Assembly: GCA_044234625.1 (NCBI GenBank)
Contig: JBIIIP010000001.1
Span: 78,126 to 142,125, forward strand
DNA: 64,000 nt
Reading direction: 5' to 3'
Source: CACORA01 sp044234625
GTDB taxonomy: Bacteria > Planctomycetota > Planctomycetia > Pirellulales > UBA1268
A model generated the notes under the pieces. That model was given only the letters and a program-made list of their open reading frames with translations. It made no database searches and was not told the origin of the DNA. Below, one piece after another: positions 42,531-54,438 of this stretch (within the stretch, counting starts at the first letter, position 1; each line of letters opens with the position of its first letter). The position numbers and the translations under genes are program-made.

Positions 42531-43706
42531 ATGGAAGCCGCGCCGCTCTACCTCGACCACGCCGCTACGACCCCCCTGCGGCCTGAGGTGGCCGAGGTGA
42601 TGACCCGCGCGCAGGCCGAGGCCTTCGCCAACCCGTCGAGCCAGCACGCCGCCGGCCGGCGGGCAAAGAAAATCCTCGAGGAGGCCCGCGAACGGATCCT
42701 GGCCGTCAGCGGCGCTCGCACGGGAGGCCCTCGCCATGACCGGCTCGTGTTCACCTCGGGGGCCTCGGAGGCCAATCGCCTCGCCTTGCTCGGCAGCCTC
42801 GCGGCCGGCTCCACCGGCTGCCTGGCCACGTCGGCACGCGACCACACGAGCCTGCGGCTGGCGGCGGCAACGGCGGCGGAAAGCGGGGCCCGCGCCGTAT
42901 CGCTGCCGCTCGACGCCAGCGGCAGGCTCGACCGCTCCGCGATCCAGGCATGGCTCGCCGAGCATGTTTCCTGCCATGCCCGGATCCTCGCGACCACCCT
43001 CGTCTGTGGCCAGACAGGCATCGTGGAAAACATCGCCGCCGTTGCGGCGGCCTGCGACGAGAGCGCTCACGTGCACACCGATGTCACCCAGGCGGCCCTC
43101 ACCGAGGATCTTTCGTTCCTCCGCCTGGGAATCGCCACGCTGACGCTCGCCCCGCACAAGTTCGGCGGCCCCCGCGGCATCGGGGCCTTGATCGTGCGGC
43201 ACGGTCAGACCCTGTCACCGCTCCAGCCGGGCACCCAGGAACTGGGGCTCCGCGGAGGCACGGAACCGGTTGTCTTGGCGGCGGGGTTTGCCCGCGCACT
43301 CGAATTGGCCGTGGAGGAACGAGCCGCCACGAGGCTGCGTTTGGAGGCCTTGCGCGACCGCTTCGAGGGAGCACTCGCGCGGGCCGGCGTCGCCTGGCGG
43401 GCCATCGGCACGGACGCCGCCCGCGCCCCTCACATCTCGACCATCATTTTTCAGGGCCACGACCGCCAGGCCGTCGTCATGGCCGCCGACTTGGCCGGGC
43501 TTTGCTGTTCCACGGGAACCGCCTGCGCGAGTGGCTCGAGCGAACCCTCGCCCGCGCTCGGAGCGATGGGCTTGCCACCGGAGGCGATCCACGGCGCCGT
43601 CCGCTTCAGCCTCGGTGTGCACACCACAGCCGACGATATCGATCGCGCCGTGGGCATCCTCACCCGAGTCCTCGGACCCAACTCGACGCCGGTTTCGCGG
43701 TCGTGA
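42531..43706 (+). CDS. Cysteine desulfurase, NifS/IscS family
   Basis: A 391-residue PLP enzyme that takes sulfur from cysteine for Fe-S clusters and tRNA thiolation. It begins LYLDHAATTPLRPEVAEV. The PLP-lysine motif is LAPHKFGGPRGIGALI (about 220-235). The catalytic cysteine lies in CCSTGTACASGSSEPS (about 325-340), the short group II-like loop. MnmA at 8268 is one possible sulfur recipient. I start at ATG 42531, because TACAAT at 42491-42496 looks like a -10 element between it and the ATG at 42477, which would add 18 residues absent from the family. Confidence 0.9.
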   Translation: MEAAPLYLDHAATTPLRPEVAEVMTRAQAEAFANPSSQHAAGRRAKKILEEARERILAVSGARTGGPRHDRLVFTSGASEANRLALLGSLAAGSTGCLATSARDHTSLRLAAATAAESGARAVSLPLDASGRLDRSAIQAWLAEHVSCHARILATTLVCGQTGIVENIAAVAAACDESAHVHTDVTQAALTEDLSFLRLGIATLTLAPHKFGGPRGIGALIVRHGQTLSPLQPGTQELGLRGGTEPVVLAAGFARALELAVEERAATRLRLEALRDRFEGALARAGVAWRAIGTDAARAPHISTIIFQGHDRQAVVMAADLAGLCCSTGTACASGSSEPSPALGAMGLPPEAIHGAVRFSLGVHTTADDIDRAVGILTRVLGPNSTPVSRS

Positions 43707-44195
43707 CGGTGTTGGAAACCTGTCACCGCACCACGGACCAAGAAACAGACACCTCCAGCCGCAGGCCACGGGCAACCTTTGACCATCGAAGCGGCAGGCG
43801 CATCACTGCGCGCGAAGACTGATCCTACGGCATGGCGACGGAACACACGGCCCAAAAGGCCACCGGAAAAACATTGTGCCAACATGTTTTCGACAGTGTT
43901 TTTGACAGGGCTCATACGCCTGAAACCCTGAAAATTCAGCTCTTCAAATGATGCGCGGGGCGCGAATCGATTCCTTCTCTTATTCCTCTTCTGCGTTCCT
44001 AAGATCCTCCTTCTCTCCTCTTTCTCTGAACTCAAAAAAGAAATTCAGAAGGGAACGAAGCGGGGTTCCCAAAACACGAAAAAACACCGCCTTCCAGGCC
44101 ATTTTTCTGGCGGCCAAAACCGGTACAGTAGGGGGACGAAAACCTAGTCTACGAGGCCGCTTGGGTGGCCGCCCGGAAAGGATGATCTGCTCGCG
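43707..44195 (+). other. 489-nt gap before dnaN, candidate replication origin
   Basis: No gene is credible here. The gap is richer in A and T than its surroundings. It contains near-direct repeats TGTTTTCGACAG and TGTTTTTGACAG (43884-43909), a pyrimidine tract at about 43969-44027 followed by an A-rich stretch, and the short inverted pair TCTGAA/TTCAGA. dnaN, dciA and gyrB follow, a common setting for oriC. No canonical DnaA box (TTATCCACA) was found, and dnaA itself is not in the window, so this is only a candidate. TACAGT at 44124-44129 may be the dnaN -10 element. Confidence 0.35.
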
Positions 44196-45308
44196 ATGAA
44201 GGTGCGTTGCACGAAGGAGCCGCTCTTGGCGGCGTTGCAGAGCGCTGCGGCCGTCGTGCCCGCCCGCTCCCCCAAGCCGGTGCTCACCAACGTCAAGCTC
44301 GAGGCCACGAAGGGAGCGGCGCTGCTCTCCGCCACCGACCTGGAAGTGGGCATTCGCACCGGGGTCGACGGCGTGGAGACGGCGGCACCGGGAGCCGTGC
44401 TGCTGCCGAGCGCGCGGCTGATGGCGATCGTCCGCGAAAGCGCCGCCGGCACGGTCTTCGACATCCATTCCGACGGCACCGCCGCCATCGTCAAGGCACC
44501 GCGGAGCGAGTTTCGGCTGCCCGCCGAAGACGCCCTGGAATTTCCCTCCGTGGCCACGTTTCCCGAGGAGCCCTGCTTCGAGCTCACTACGCCCCTGGTG
44601 CGGGAACTCGTCAAGCGCACCGTGTTTGCCACTGACAACGAGTCGAGCCGTTACGCCCTGGGGGGCGTGCTTCTGGAACTCTCCGCCAAGGGCGTGATCG
44701 CGGTGGGCACCGACGGTCGCCGGCTGGCCAAGATGGAGGGTCCGGCGACGGCAGTAAACGGCAGCCCGGCCGACGCCCAGCCGATCGTGCCGGCCCGCGC
44801 GATGCAGCTCATCGAACGCTGCCTGGCCTCGGCAGACGCGCCAGTGCACGTGGCCGTGCGGCCCAGTGAGATACTCGTGAAGACCGGGCTGACGACGATC
44901 TCCGCCCGGCTCGTCGAGGGACGGTTTCCCCGGTGGCGCGACGTGTTTCCCGATCGCCCCGAAGCGGTCCGCGTGATGGCGATTGCCGGTCCACTGCTCG
45001 CCGCGGTGCGGCAGGCGGCGATCGTCACCAGCGAGCAATCCAAGGGAGTCGATTTCTCGTTCGAATCCGGGCAGCTTGTGCTGGCCGGCCGGTCGGCCGA
45101 GAGCGGCGAAAGCCGGATCGAGATGCCGATCGACCATGCGGGCCCGGCCGTGAAGATCAAGATGGATCCACGGTTCGTCAGCGATTTCCTCCGCGTCGTC
45201 GATGGTGCGGCGTCGATTTCCATCGAGCTCACCGACGCCCAGAGCGCCTGTGTCTGCCGCACGGACGACGGCTATGGCTACGTGATCATGCCGTTGGCCG
45301 CCGACTGA
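44196..45308 (+). CDS. dnaN: DNA polymerase III beta clamp
   Basis: A 370-residue protein that forms the ring-shaped clamp holding DNA polymerase III on DNA. Three clamp repeats are seen: it begins MKVRCTKEPLLAALQSAAAV, contains SSRYALGGVLLELSAKGVIA and VGTDGRRLAKME in the middle, and ends with the loader-contact region VCRTDDGYGYVIMPLAAD, where bacterial clamps have YVIMPMR. Length is normal. The stop overlaps the start of the next gene by one base (TGATG). Confidence 0.96.
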   Translation: MKVRCTKEPLLAALQSAAAVVPARSPKPVLTNVKLEATKGAALLSATDLEVGIRTGVDGVETAAPGAVLLPSARLMAIVRESAAGTVFDIHSDGTAAIVKAPRSEFRLPAEDALEFPSVATFPEEPCFELTTPLVRELVKRTVFATDNESSRYALGGVLLELSAKGVIAVGTDGRRLAKMEGPATAVNGSPADAQPIVPARAMQLIERCLASADAPVHVAVRPSEILVKTGLTTISARLVEGRFPRWRDVFPDRPEAVRVMAIAGPLLAAVRQAAIVTSEQSKGVDFSFESGQLVLAGRSAESGESRIEMPIDHAGPAVKIKMDPRFVSDFLRVVDGAASISIELTDAQSACVCRTDDGYGYVIMPLAAD

Positions 45309-45646
45309 TGACGACGATGCCCTACGAACCGACCACGTCTGACGGAGGCCCGCGTTCGATCAAGGGGCTCATGTCGCGGCTCATGGCCCGCACGGGCTAC
45401 GACCGTGAGCACGGCACGAGTGGATTGGCAGCCGCCTGGGAGCAGGCGGTGCCGGACCCGCTGCGGGGCCATTCCCAGGCCGGCCTCGTGCGGCGGGGCG
45501 TGCTGGAGGTGTTCGTGAGCCACTCGGCGCTGGTGCAGGAAATGGGTTTCCACAAGCGTGCGGTCGTGGCCCGCCTTAATGAACTGGTGCCCGCGGAGGG
45601 CATCACCGACATCCGCTGCCGACTCCTGGCCGACGCCGGCCGCTGA
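45308..45646 (+). CDS. dciA: DciA-like protein (DUF721), helicase loader
   Basis: A 112-residue protein of the DUF721/DciA family. DciA loads the replicative helicase DnaB in bacteria without DnaC. The conserved part is GTSGLAAAWEQAVPDPLRGH, followed by GVLEVFVSHSALVQEMGFHK and VARLNELVPAEGITDIRCRL. The ATG shares one base with the dnaN stop, and gyrB begins 38 nt later. The dnaN-dciA-gyrB order marks it as a replication gene. The open frame extends upstream inside dnaN, but that part is a shadow. Confidence 0.85.
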   Translation: MTTMPYEPTTSDGGPRSIKGLMSRLMARTGYDREHGTSGLAAAWEQAVPDPLRGHSQAGLVRRGVLEVFVSHSALVQEMGFHKRAVVARLNELVPAEGITDIRCRLLADAGR

Positions 45647-45684
45647 CCGATCATGCCCCCACGTCCACCCGCCCGGAGGTAACC

Positions 45685-48165
45685 ATGGCCGACGCCAGCC
45701 AGCAGCCCGAATACACGTCTGCGGACCTGAAGCACCTCTCCGACCGCGAGCATGTGCGCGAGCGGTTCGGCATGTACATCGGCGACAACACGTCCCGCGG
45801 GCTGCACCATCTCGTCTACGAAGTGGTCGACAACTCGATCGACGAGTGCATGGCGGGCCATGCCAAGCACGTCAGCGTCACCGTGAACGTGGACGGCAGC
45901 GTGACGGTCGAGGACGACGGCCGCGGCATCCCGGTCGACCGGCATCCGCAGCTCTCGGAGGAGATGGACCGCGACGTCTCCACGCTGGAAGGCGTGATGA
46001 CCGTCCTCAAGTTCGGCGGGAAGTTCGAGAAGGGGGCCTACCAGACCTCCGGCGGCCTCCACGGCGTGGGCGTGACCGTGGTGAACTTCCTCTCCGAGTG
46101 GTGCGAGGTGGAGGTGTCGCGGGAAGGCCATGTCTGGCAGCAGGAATACCAGCGCGGCGAGCCCACGGGGCCGGTGCGGAAGATGGGTACCACCGCGCGG
46201 GCCGGCACGAAGACCACGTTCAAGCCCGACCCGCAGATTTTCCCGCAGACGAAGTTCTCTTGGGACATCCTCTCGCGGCGGCTGCGGGAACTGGCGTTCC
46301 TGAATTCGGGCGTGCGGATCACCTTCACCGACGCCGCGACCGGGTCGAGCGAGAGCTACTTCTACGAGCGCGGGGTCGAGGAATTCGTCGAGCACCTGAA
46401 CAAGGCGAGCGATGCGATCCACGCCGACGTGATCACGATCAAGGGCGCCGGCGACGGCATGACCTGGGATATCGCCTTGCAGTACACGACGGAATACACG
46501 GAGAGCCTCCACAGCTACGTCAACAACATCTCGACCACCGAGGGGGGCACCCACGTGTCGGGCTTCCGCGCGGCGCTGACGCGGGCCATGAACGCCTACG
46601 GCAAGAAGAGCGGCCTCTACAAAGACCTCATCCCCACCGGGGAGGACGTGCGCGAGGGGCTGACGGCGGTGATCAGCGTCCGCGTGCCGCACCCGCAGTT
46701 CGAAGGGCAGACGAAGACGAAGCTGGGCAACGGCGAGGTCGAGGGAATCATCAACTCGGCCGTCGGCGACTATCTCGCCAAGTATCTCGAGGAGAATCCC
46801 AAGAGCGCCAAGGCGATCGTGCAGAAGGGCGTGCTCGCCGCCGAGGCCCGCGAGGCGGCCAAGAAGGCGAAGCAACTATTGCGGGAGCGGAAGGGCGCCC
46901 TCTCGGGGGGCGGGCTCCCCGGCAAACTCCGCGATTGCACCAGCCGCGACGTGGAAAAATGCGAACTCTACCTCGTGGAGGGCGATTCGGCCGGCGGGTC
47001 GGCAGAAGGTGGGCGGCACCGGGAATACCAGGCGATCCTTCCGCTCCGCGGCAAGATCATCAACGCCTACAAGAGTCGCGACGACAAGGTGCTCGCCAAC
47101 GAGGAGGTGCGGAGCGTGATCTCGGCGATCGGGGCCGGCATCGGCGAGGAGGCCGACCTGGCGAAGCGGCGGTATGACAAGGTCGTGATCATGACCGACG
47201 CCGACGTCGACGGTTCGCACATCCGCACGCTCCTGCTCACGTTTTTCTACCGGCAGATGTACCGGCTCGTCGCGGAGGGCCATGTGTATGTTGCCCAGCC
47301 GCCGCTGTTCCGCGTGCGGTCGAAGAAGCACGTCTACTACGTGCAGACCGAGGAGGAGATGAAGACGCAACTCCTCGACCAGGGGCTCGGCGAGGGAGTG
47401 TTCCTTCCCGGCGACGGGCGGGAGGTCTCCGGTGAGGCCATGCAGAAGCTGTGCCGCACCCTGTCAGGCCTGGAGGACGCCCTGGTGGCGCTCGAGAAGC
47501 GGGGCATCAGCCTTCGCGACCACGCGGCGCGGCGCGACGGTGCCACCGGCAAGCTGCCGATGTACCACGTCTACTATGGCGTCGAGGAGCACTGGTTCAC
47601 GAGCCGCGACGATTTCGAGGCCTTCGTGAAGGCCAAGGAGAAGGCGGCGGGGGGCACGCTGGCCGTCGGCCGCATCGAAGAATCCGTCGCCGCCGGCGAC
47701 GCGACCCCGGGCACGGCCCACGACACCGGCAGCGACCAGTTGGTGGTCGTCGACCTCCACGAGGTGCGGAGCATCAACGCCGGGCTCAAGGAGCTGGAGG
47801 CGATGGGCTTCGCCATCGACGCCCTCATGCCGCAGGACCGCACCGGCAGCGAGGAGGCCCGCTACACGCTGCGGCGGGGCGAGAACGAGATCGGCCTGGA
47901 GGATCTCCGCGGTCTGCTCGCTGCCGTCCGGAGGGCGGGCGAGAAAGGCCTTTCCATCACCCGCTTCAAGGGGCTCGGCGAAATGAACGCGGAAGAGCTT
48001 CGCGAGACGACGCTCGACCCGGCGAATCGCACGCTCCTGCGGGTCACGATGGCCGACGCGGCGGCGGCCGACGATCTCTTCCGTGTGCTCATGGGGGAGA
48101 AGGTGGAGCCGCGGCGCGAGTTCATCGAGCGGCACGCGCTCGACGTGAAGAACCTCGACGTCTAA
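45685..48165 (+). CDS. gyrB: DNA gyrase subunit B
   Basis: An 826-residue ATPase subunit of DNA gyrase. GHKL ATP-binding motifs are seen early (EVVDNSIDECMAG; DDGRGIPVD; GGLHGVGVTVVN near residue 120). The TOPRIM domain has LYLVEGDSAGG (about 430) and MTDADVDGSHIRTLLLTFFY. A hydrophilic stretch after about 640, including ESVAAGDATPGTAHDTGSDQ, lengthens the C-terminal part, and FKGLGEMNAEELRETTLDP and FIERHALDVKNLDV close the protein. GGAGGT 4 nt before the ATG is a strong ribosome-binding site. It is not annotated as parE because it sits with dnaN and dciA. Confidence 0.96.
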   Translation: MADASQQPEYTSADLKHLSDREHVRERFGMYIGDNTSRGLHHLVYEVVDNSIDECMAGHAKHVSVTVNVDGSVTVEDDGRGIPVDRHPQLSEEMDRDVSTLEGVMTVLKFGGKFEKGAYQTSGGLHGVGVTVVNFLSEWCEVEVSREGHVWQQEYQRGEPTGPVRKMGTTARAGTKTTFKPDPQIFPQTKFSWDILSRRLRELAFLNSGVRITFTDAATGSSESYFYERGVEEFVEHLNKASDAIHADVITIKGAGDGMTWDIALQYTTEYTESLHSYVNNISTTEGGTHVSGFRAALTRAMNAYGKKSGLYKDLIPTGEDVREGLTAVISVRVPHPQFEGQTKTKLGNGEVEGIINSAVGDYLAKYLEENPKSAKAIVQKGVLAAEAREAAKKAKQLLRERKGALSGGGLPGKLRDCTSRDVEKCELYLVEGDSAGGSAEGGRHREYQAILPLRGKIINAYKSRDDKVLANEEVRSVISAIGAGIGEEADLAKRRYDKVVIMTDADVDGSHIRTLLLTFFYRQMYRLVAEGHVYVAQPPLFRVRSKKHVYYVQTEEEMKTQLLDQGLGEGVFLPGDGREVSGEAMQKLCRTLSGLEDALVALEKRGISLRDHAARRDGATGKLPMYHVYYGVEEHWFTSRDDFEAFVKAKEKAAGGTLAVGRIEESVAAGDATPGTAHDTGSDQLVVVDLHEVRSINAGLKELEAMGFAIDALMPQDRTGSEEARYTLRRGENEIGLEDLRGLLAAVRRAGEKGLSITRFKGLGEMNAEELRETTLDPANRTLLRVTMADAAAADDLFRVLMGEKVEPRREFIERHALDVKNLDV

Positions 48166-48218
48166 CCCTTTCGTTCACACCCAATCCACACGCCATCCAC
48201 ACCCCAAGGAGTTTTGCC

Positions 48219-49424
48219 ATGGCCAAGAAGACCGTCGCCGATATCGATCCCCGGGGCAAGGCCGTGCTCGTGCGGGTGGATTTCAACGTGCCGCAGGACG
48301 ATGCGGGGGCGATCACCGACGACCGGCGGATCCGCATGGCGCTGCCCACGATCAAGTCGATCCTCGACCGCGGCGGCAAGGCGATCCTCATGTCGCATCT
48401 CGGCCGGCCGGCCGGCAAGGGGTTCGAGCAGGCCTTTTCGCTCGCGCCGGTTGCCCAGCGGCTCGGTGAGCTGCTCGGCCGGGCCGTGGCGCTGGCCAGT
48501 GACACCGGCGGGGCCGACTCGCACGCCAAGGCCCGGGACCTCCCGGCAGGCGGTGTGCTCGTGCTGGAGAACGTGCGGTTCAACAAGGGGGAGAAAAAAG
48601 GCGACGACAAGGCTTACGTCGACGGCCTGGCGACGCTCGCCGACGCCTACGTCAACGACGCCTTCGGCACCTGCCACCGCACCGAGGCCAGCATGCACGC
48701 CGTGCCGGTGGCGATGAAGGCCCTTGGCAAGGCGGCCGTGTCGGGCTTTCTCGTGGAAAAGGAGATCCAATACCTCGCGGATGCGATCGCCAAGCCAAAG
48801 CGGCCGTTCGTCGCCATCCTCGGCGGCAAGAAGGTGAGCGACAAAATCGCGGTGATCACGAACCTGCTCTCGATCTGCGACCACGTGCTGATCGGAGGTG
48901 CGATGGCCTACACCTTCTCGCTCGCCCAGGGGGGCAAGACGGGCAAGTCGCTCGTCGAACCCGACAAGCTCGACCTCGCCCGCGAACTCCTCGCCAAGGC
49001 CGGCGGGAAGCTCGTGTTGCCCGTCGACACGCACTGCGCCGACGACTTCTCCTCGGCGGCCGCCAAGAAAATCGTGAAGGCGGGCGAGATTCCCGATGGC
49101 TTCGAGGGTCTCGATATCGGGCCGGAAACCGCCCGGCACTACGCCGCCATCATCCGCTCGGCCGGCACGGTCGTGTGGAACGGCCCGATGGGCGTGTTCG
49201 AGATGCCGCCCTTCGATGCCGGCACGAAGACGGTGGCCGAGGCCGTCGCGGCGGCGACCGCCGCGGGTGCGATCACCATCATCGGCGGAGGCGATTCAGC
49301 GGCAGCGGTCGAGCAGCTCGGCTATGCCGACCGTGTCAACCACGTTTCCACCGGGGGCGGGGCGTCGCTGGAGATGCTCGAGGGCAAGGCCTTCGAGACC
49401 GTGGCCGTGCTCGACGCAAAGTAG
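48219..49424 (+). CDS. pgk: Phosphoglycerate kinase
   Basis: A 401-residue glycolytic enzyme that makes ATP from 1,3-bisphosphoglycerate. It begins KAVLVRVDFNVPQDDAGAIT, contains SHLGRPAGKG, LENVRFNKGEKK and DAFGTCHRTEAS, then VAILGGKKVSDKI, and ends with GGGDSAAAVEQLG and HVSTGGGASLEMLEGK. AAGGAG 7 nt before ATG 48219 fixes the start; the frame extends upstream inside gyrB as a shadow. It lies 53 nt after gyrB on the same strand. The SHD1 gene behind it is convergent. Confidence 0.97.
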   Translation: MAKKTVADIDPRGKAVLVRVDFNVPQDDAGAITDDRRIRMALPTIKSILDRGGKAILMSHLGRPAGKGFEQAFSLAPVAQRLGELLGRAVALASDTGGADSHAKARDLPAGGVLVLENVRFNKGEKKGDDKAYVDGLATLADAYVNDAFGTCHRTEASMHAVPVAMKALGKAAVSGFLVEKEIQYLADAIAKPKRPFVAILGGKKVSDKIAVITNLLSICDHVLIGGAMAYTFSLAQGGKTGKSLVEPDKLDLARELLAKAGGKLVLPVDTHCADDFSSAAAKKIVKAGEIPDGFEGLDIGPETARHYAAIIRSAGTVVWNGPMGVFEMPPFDAGTKTVAEAVAAATAAGAITIIGGGDSAAAVEQLGYADRVNHVSTGGGASLEMLEGKAFETVAVLDAK

Positions 49425-49455
49425 GAGAGCCTCACGTCCGCCGCCCGCAGGCCGA

Positions 49456-50799
49456 TCAGAGGCCGGCGGTGTCGTTCGTGGCGGCGGTGCCGTGGCCGAC
49501 CGTCTTCGCGGAGCCCTTCGTCCGCTCCGCAGCGGCGAGCCGGGTGCGGGCTTCGGCCACGTAGCCGCGGTCAACCTCGCTCAACCTCCGCAAGGGAACC
49601 GTCGTGTGGGCGCCGTTGAGCTTGAGAATCCGAATCCGGTCAGGCCGCGCCTCGATCAAGCGACCGATGGTTTCGTGGGTGCCGGTGTCGTCAATCCAGC
49701 GCCGCACGGGCTCGGCCGGTACGCGGGAAGCGGCGAAGGGATCGTCCTCGTCCTGTTTTGTCTCTTCATCGTCCATCTCTTCGTCTGACGGCGCCTCCTC
49801 GGCGGCCTCTTCAGACGCGGCGGGTTCGTCGGCCTCGGCTGCGGCAGGTGCGCCGTCGGGCTCGGCGAACAGCCCCGCATCCTCCTCGGAACCGACCGGA
49901 ACAACTCGTTCGGCGGTCGCCGGGTCGTCATCGCTCTCCGGTGCGTCGCCTGACTCCTCGAAGAGGTTTTCCGTCTCGGGCTCCTCGGCGGCCGGTTCCT
50001 TCTGCTCCGGTTGTTCGGTGGCGGCCTCTTCCTCTTCCAGCGCCGGCTCCTCGGGAGCCGGCTCCTCCCATGCGGGCTCCTCGGCGGCCGCCTCTTCCGT
50101 CTCCGGTTCCTCGGCAGCAGGTTCCTCCATCTCAGGCTCCTCCGGGGCCTCCTCCGACTCCGCTGCCGGCTCGAACTCAGCCTCCTCCTCGGCCGGGGCC
50201 GGCTCGTTCGCGGGCTTCGCCTTCGCGGCGGGGGCCTCCTCCTCGAGGAGCGCCTCGAGGGCCGCGTCGGCCTCGCTGCGTGCCGCGGGCTTTGTGGCCT
50301 CGGCGGCCTTGGCTTCAGCCGCCCGTCGGGCCATCTCGGCGGCCTCGGCCTGCTTCTTGGCCTCGTTCTCGGCGAGGATCTCCTGGGCGGTCTTGAATTC
50401 CGGCTCGGGCACGGGCTCCTGGGCGGATGCCGGAGCGACGGGCGGTTCGGCCTTCGGCGTGGGCTGCAGCACAGGGGCGGGCTCTGCGGCGGCCGGTTTC
50501 GGCGCGACCTCGACCGTGGTGGCCGGCTCCAGAACCGTTTCCACGGTGGCGGTCGGGGCGGTCGGTTCAACGCCGCCCGAGATCACGACGCCTTCCGGGC
50601 AGCAGCGGACCGGTTCGCATACGACGACCGTTTCATGCCGTGTCGTGCAGTGGTGGCAGACGCACACGGCCGGACGGCAGCAAACTCGTCGCGCGGGGCG
50701 GTGACAGCGGCTTCTCCATCCTCGGCAGGCCGATGCCGTGTCGAGCGAGAGCAGCAGCGCAAGCGCGCCAACCAGGAAAACGTGCATCCAGCGTCGCAC
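49456..50799 (-). CDS. Exported acidic protein with a C-terminal SHD1 domain
   Basis: A 447-residue protein. A signal peptide (1-24) is followed by a Cys-rich stretch (CCRPAVCVCHHC, and further Cys to about 68). A long low-complexity region (about 140-350) is made of Glu, Ala and Pro with repeats such as EEPAAEEPETEE. The C-terminal ~55 residues (about 368-420) are an SHD1 domain: RRWIDDTGTHETIGRLIE, RILKLNGAHTTVPLRRLS, EVDRGYVAEA. SHD1 is known from yeast Sla1, where it binds NPFxD peptides, and is common in Planctomycetes. It probably acts outside the cytoplasm; its partner is unknown. The gene is convergent with pgk. Confidence 0.8.
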   Translation of the reverse strand: MRRWMHVFLVGALALLLSLDTASACRGWRSRCHRPARRVCCRPAVCVCHHCTTRHETVVVCEPVRCCPEGVVISGGVEPTAPTATVETVLEPATTVEVAPKPAAAEPAPVLQPTPKAEPPVAPASAQEPVPEPEFKTAQEILAENEAKKQAEAAEMARRAAEAKAAEATKPAARSEADAALEALLEEEAPAAKAKPANEPAPAEEEAEFEPAAESEEAPEEPEMEEPAAEEPETEEAAAEEPAWEEPAPEEPALEEEEAATEQPEQKEPAAEEPETENLFEESGDAPESDDDPATAERVVPVGSEEDAGLFAEPDGAPAAAEADEPAASEEAAEEAPSDEEMDDEETKQDEDDPFAASRVPAEPVRRWIDDTGTHETIGRLIEARPDRIRILKLNGAHTTVPLRRLSEVDRGYVAEARTRLAAAERTKGSAKTVGHGTAATNDTAGL

Positions 50800-51044
50800 G
50801 AGTCACCTCTTCGTGTGCGGAAAAGTATTCAGGAATGAGCCGTCACGGGCGACCTCGCCGATCTCCGGCAGGGCTTTTCAAACCGTAGGCCACGATCGGC
50901 CTCCATGCTAATTCCGTGGCAGAACGGCGGCAAACACCGCCGCATGGGCCCTGCGCAGGCCCGAGAACCGTCATCACCGGACATGGCGCCGAGCGGTTCA
51001 AAAAAGTGGCGGCGATCGCGAGAGGGGGATCACACGCGAGGCAA

Positions 51045-51065
51045 GGACAGACCGGAGGTCCGTCC
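51045..51065 (+). repeat. Dispersed palindromic repeat, isolated copy
   Basis: Arms GGACAGACC and GGTCCGTCC around GGA form a core of the repeat family seen at 8155, 10455, 11953 and 18787, with one mismatch in the arms. It is followed by CCACGG but not by the full GAGAGAGCC tail. Confidence 0.8.
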
Positions 51066-51089
51066 CCACGGTTGAGTGGCGGAAAAGCC

Positions 51090-51123
51090 GAGGGCCGTGG
51101 CAGCAGAAGCCGCCACGGCCCTC
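51090..51123 (-). terminator. Possible terminator downstream of nrdJ
   Basis: A perfect 12-bp stem, GAGGGCCGTGGC with GCCACGGCCCTC, has a 10-nt loop. On the minus strand it is followed by GGCTTTTCC, so it could end transcripts running out of nrdJ. It lies about 285 nt beyond the nrdJ stop, which is far for its terminator. Confidence 0.5.
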
Positions 51124-51408
51124 GGGTGAGTCGAACCTGTTGTCCGCCTGCGAACGGGGTAGAACACTGCGAGACTGATGCGGACCAGGCCCGGGACGAT
51201 GGCGGCGAAGCCGCCACGGGCACGGGCTTGTCAAAGGATCCGGATCAACGCAAAGGGGTTGGCACCTCCGACGGAACGCGGAAACAGGCTTCGAAAGTCG
51301 ATGCTGTGGTTTCGTCAGCCGTGGGGGCCGGCCTGCAGCCGTTTCCAAGCCCGCGCATATCCGCTACAGACGGACCGCTGCGCAGCATGCCGTGGAGTCA
51401 GGTCGTCG

Positions 51409-54438
<3,030 letters not shown>

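Larger units (their letters stand above)
50800..51408 (-). other. 609-nt gap between the SHD1 and nrdJ genes
   Basis: The gap contains no credible gene in any frame. It holds one copy of the dispersed palindrome (51045-51065) and a strong GC-rich inverted repeat (51090-51123), listed separately. The first ~100 nt on the SHD1 side should carry that gene's promoter. The ~285 nt between the inverted repeat and nrdJ shows no recognisable feature. Confidence 0.6.

Noticed and set aside
51124..51200. tRNA-like T-loop (GGTTCGACTC on the minus strand)
   Set aside because: The flanking bases do not form the T stem and no acceptor or anticodon arm can be folded around it.
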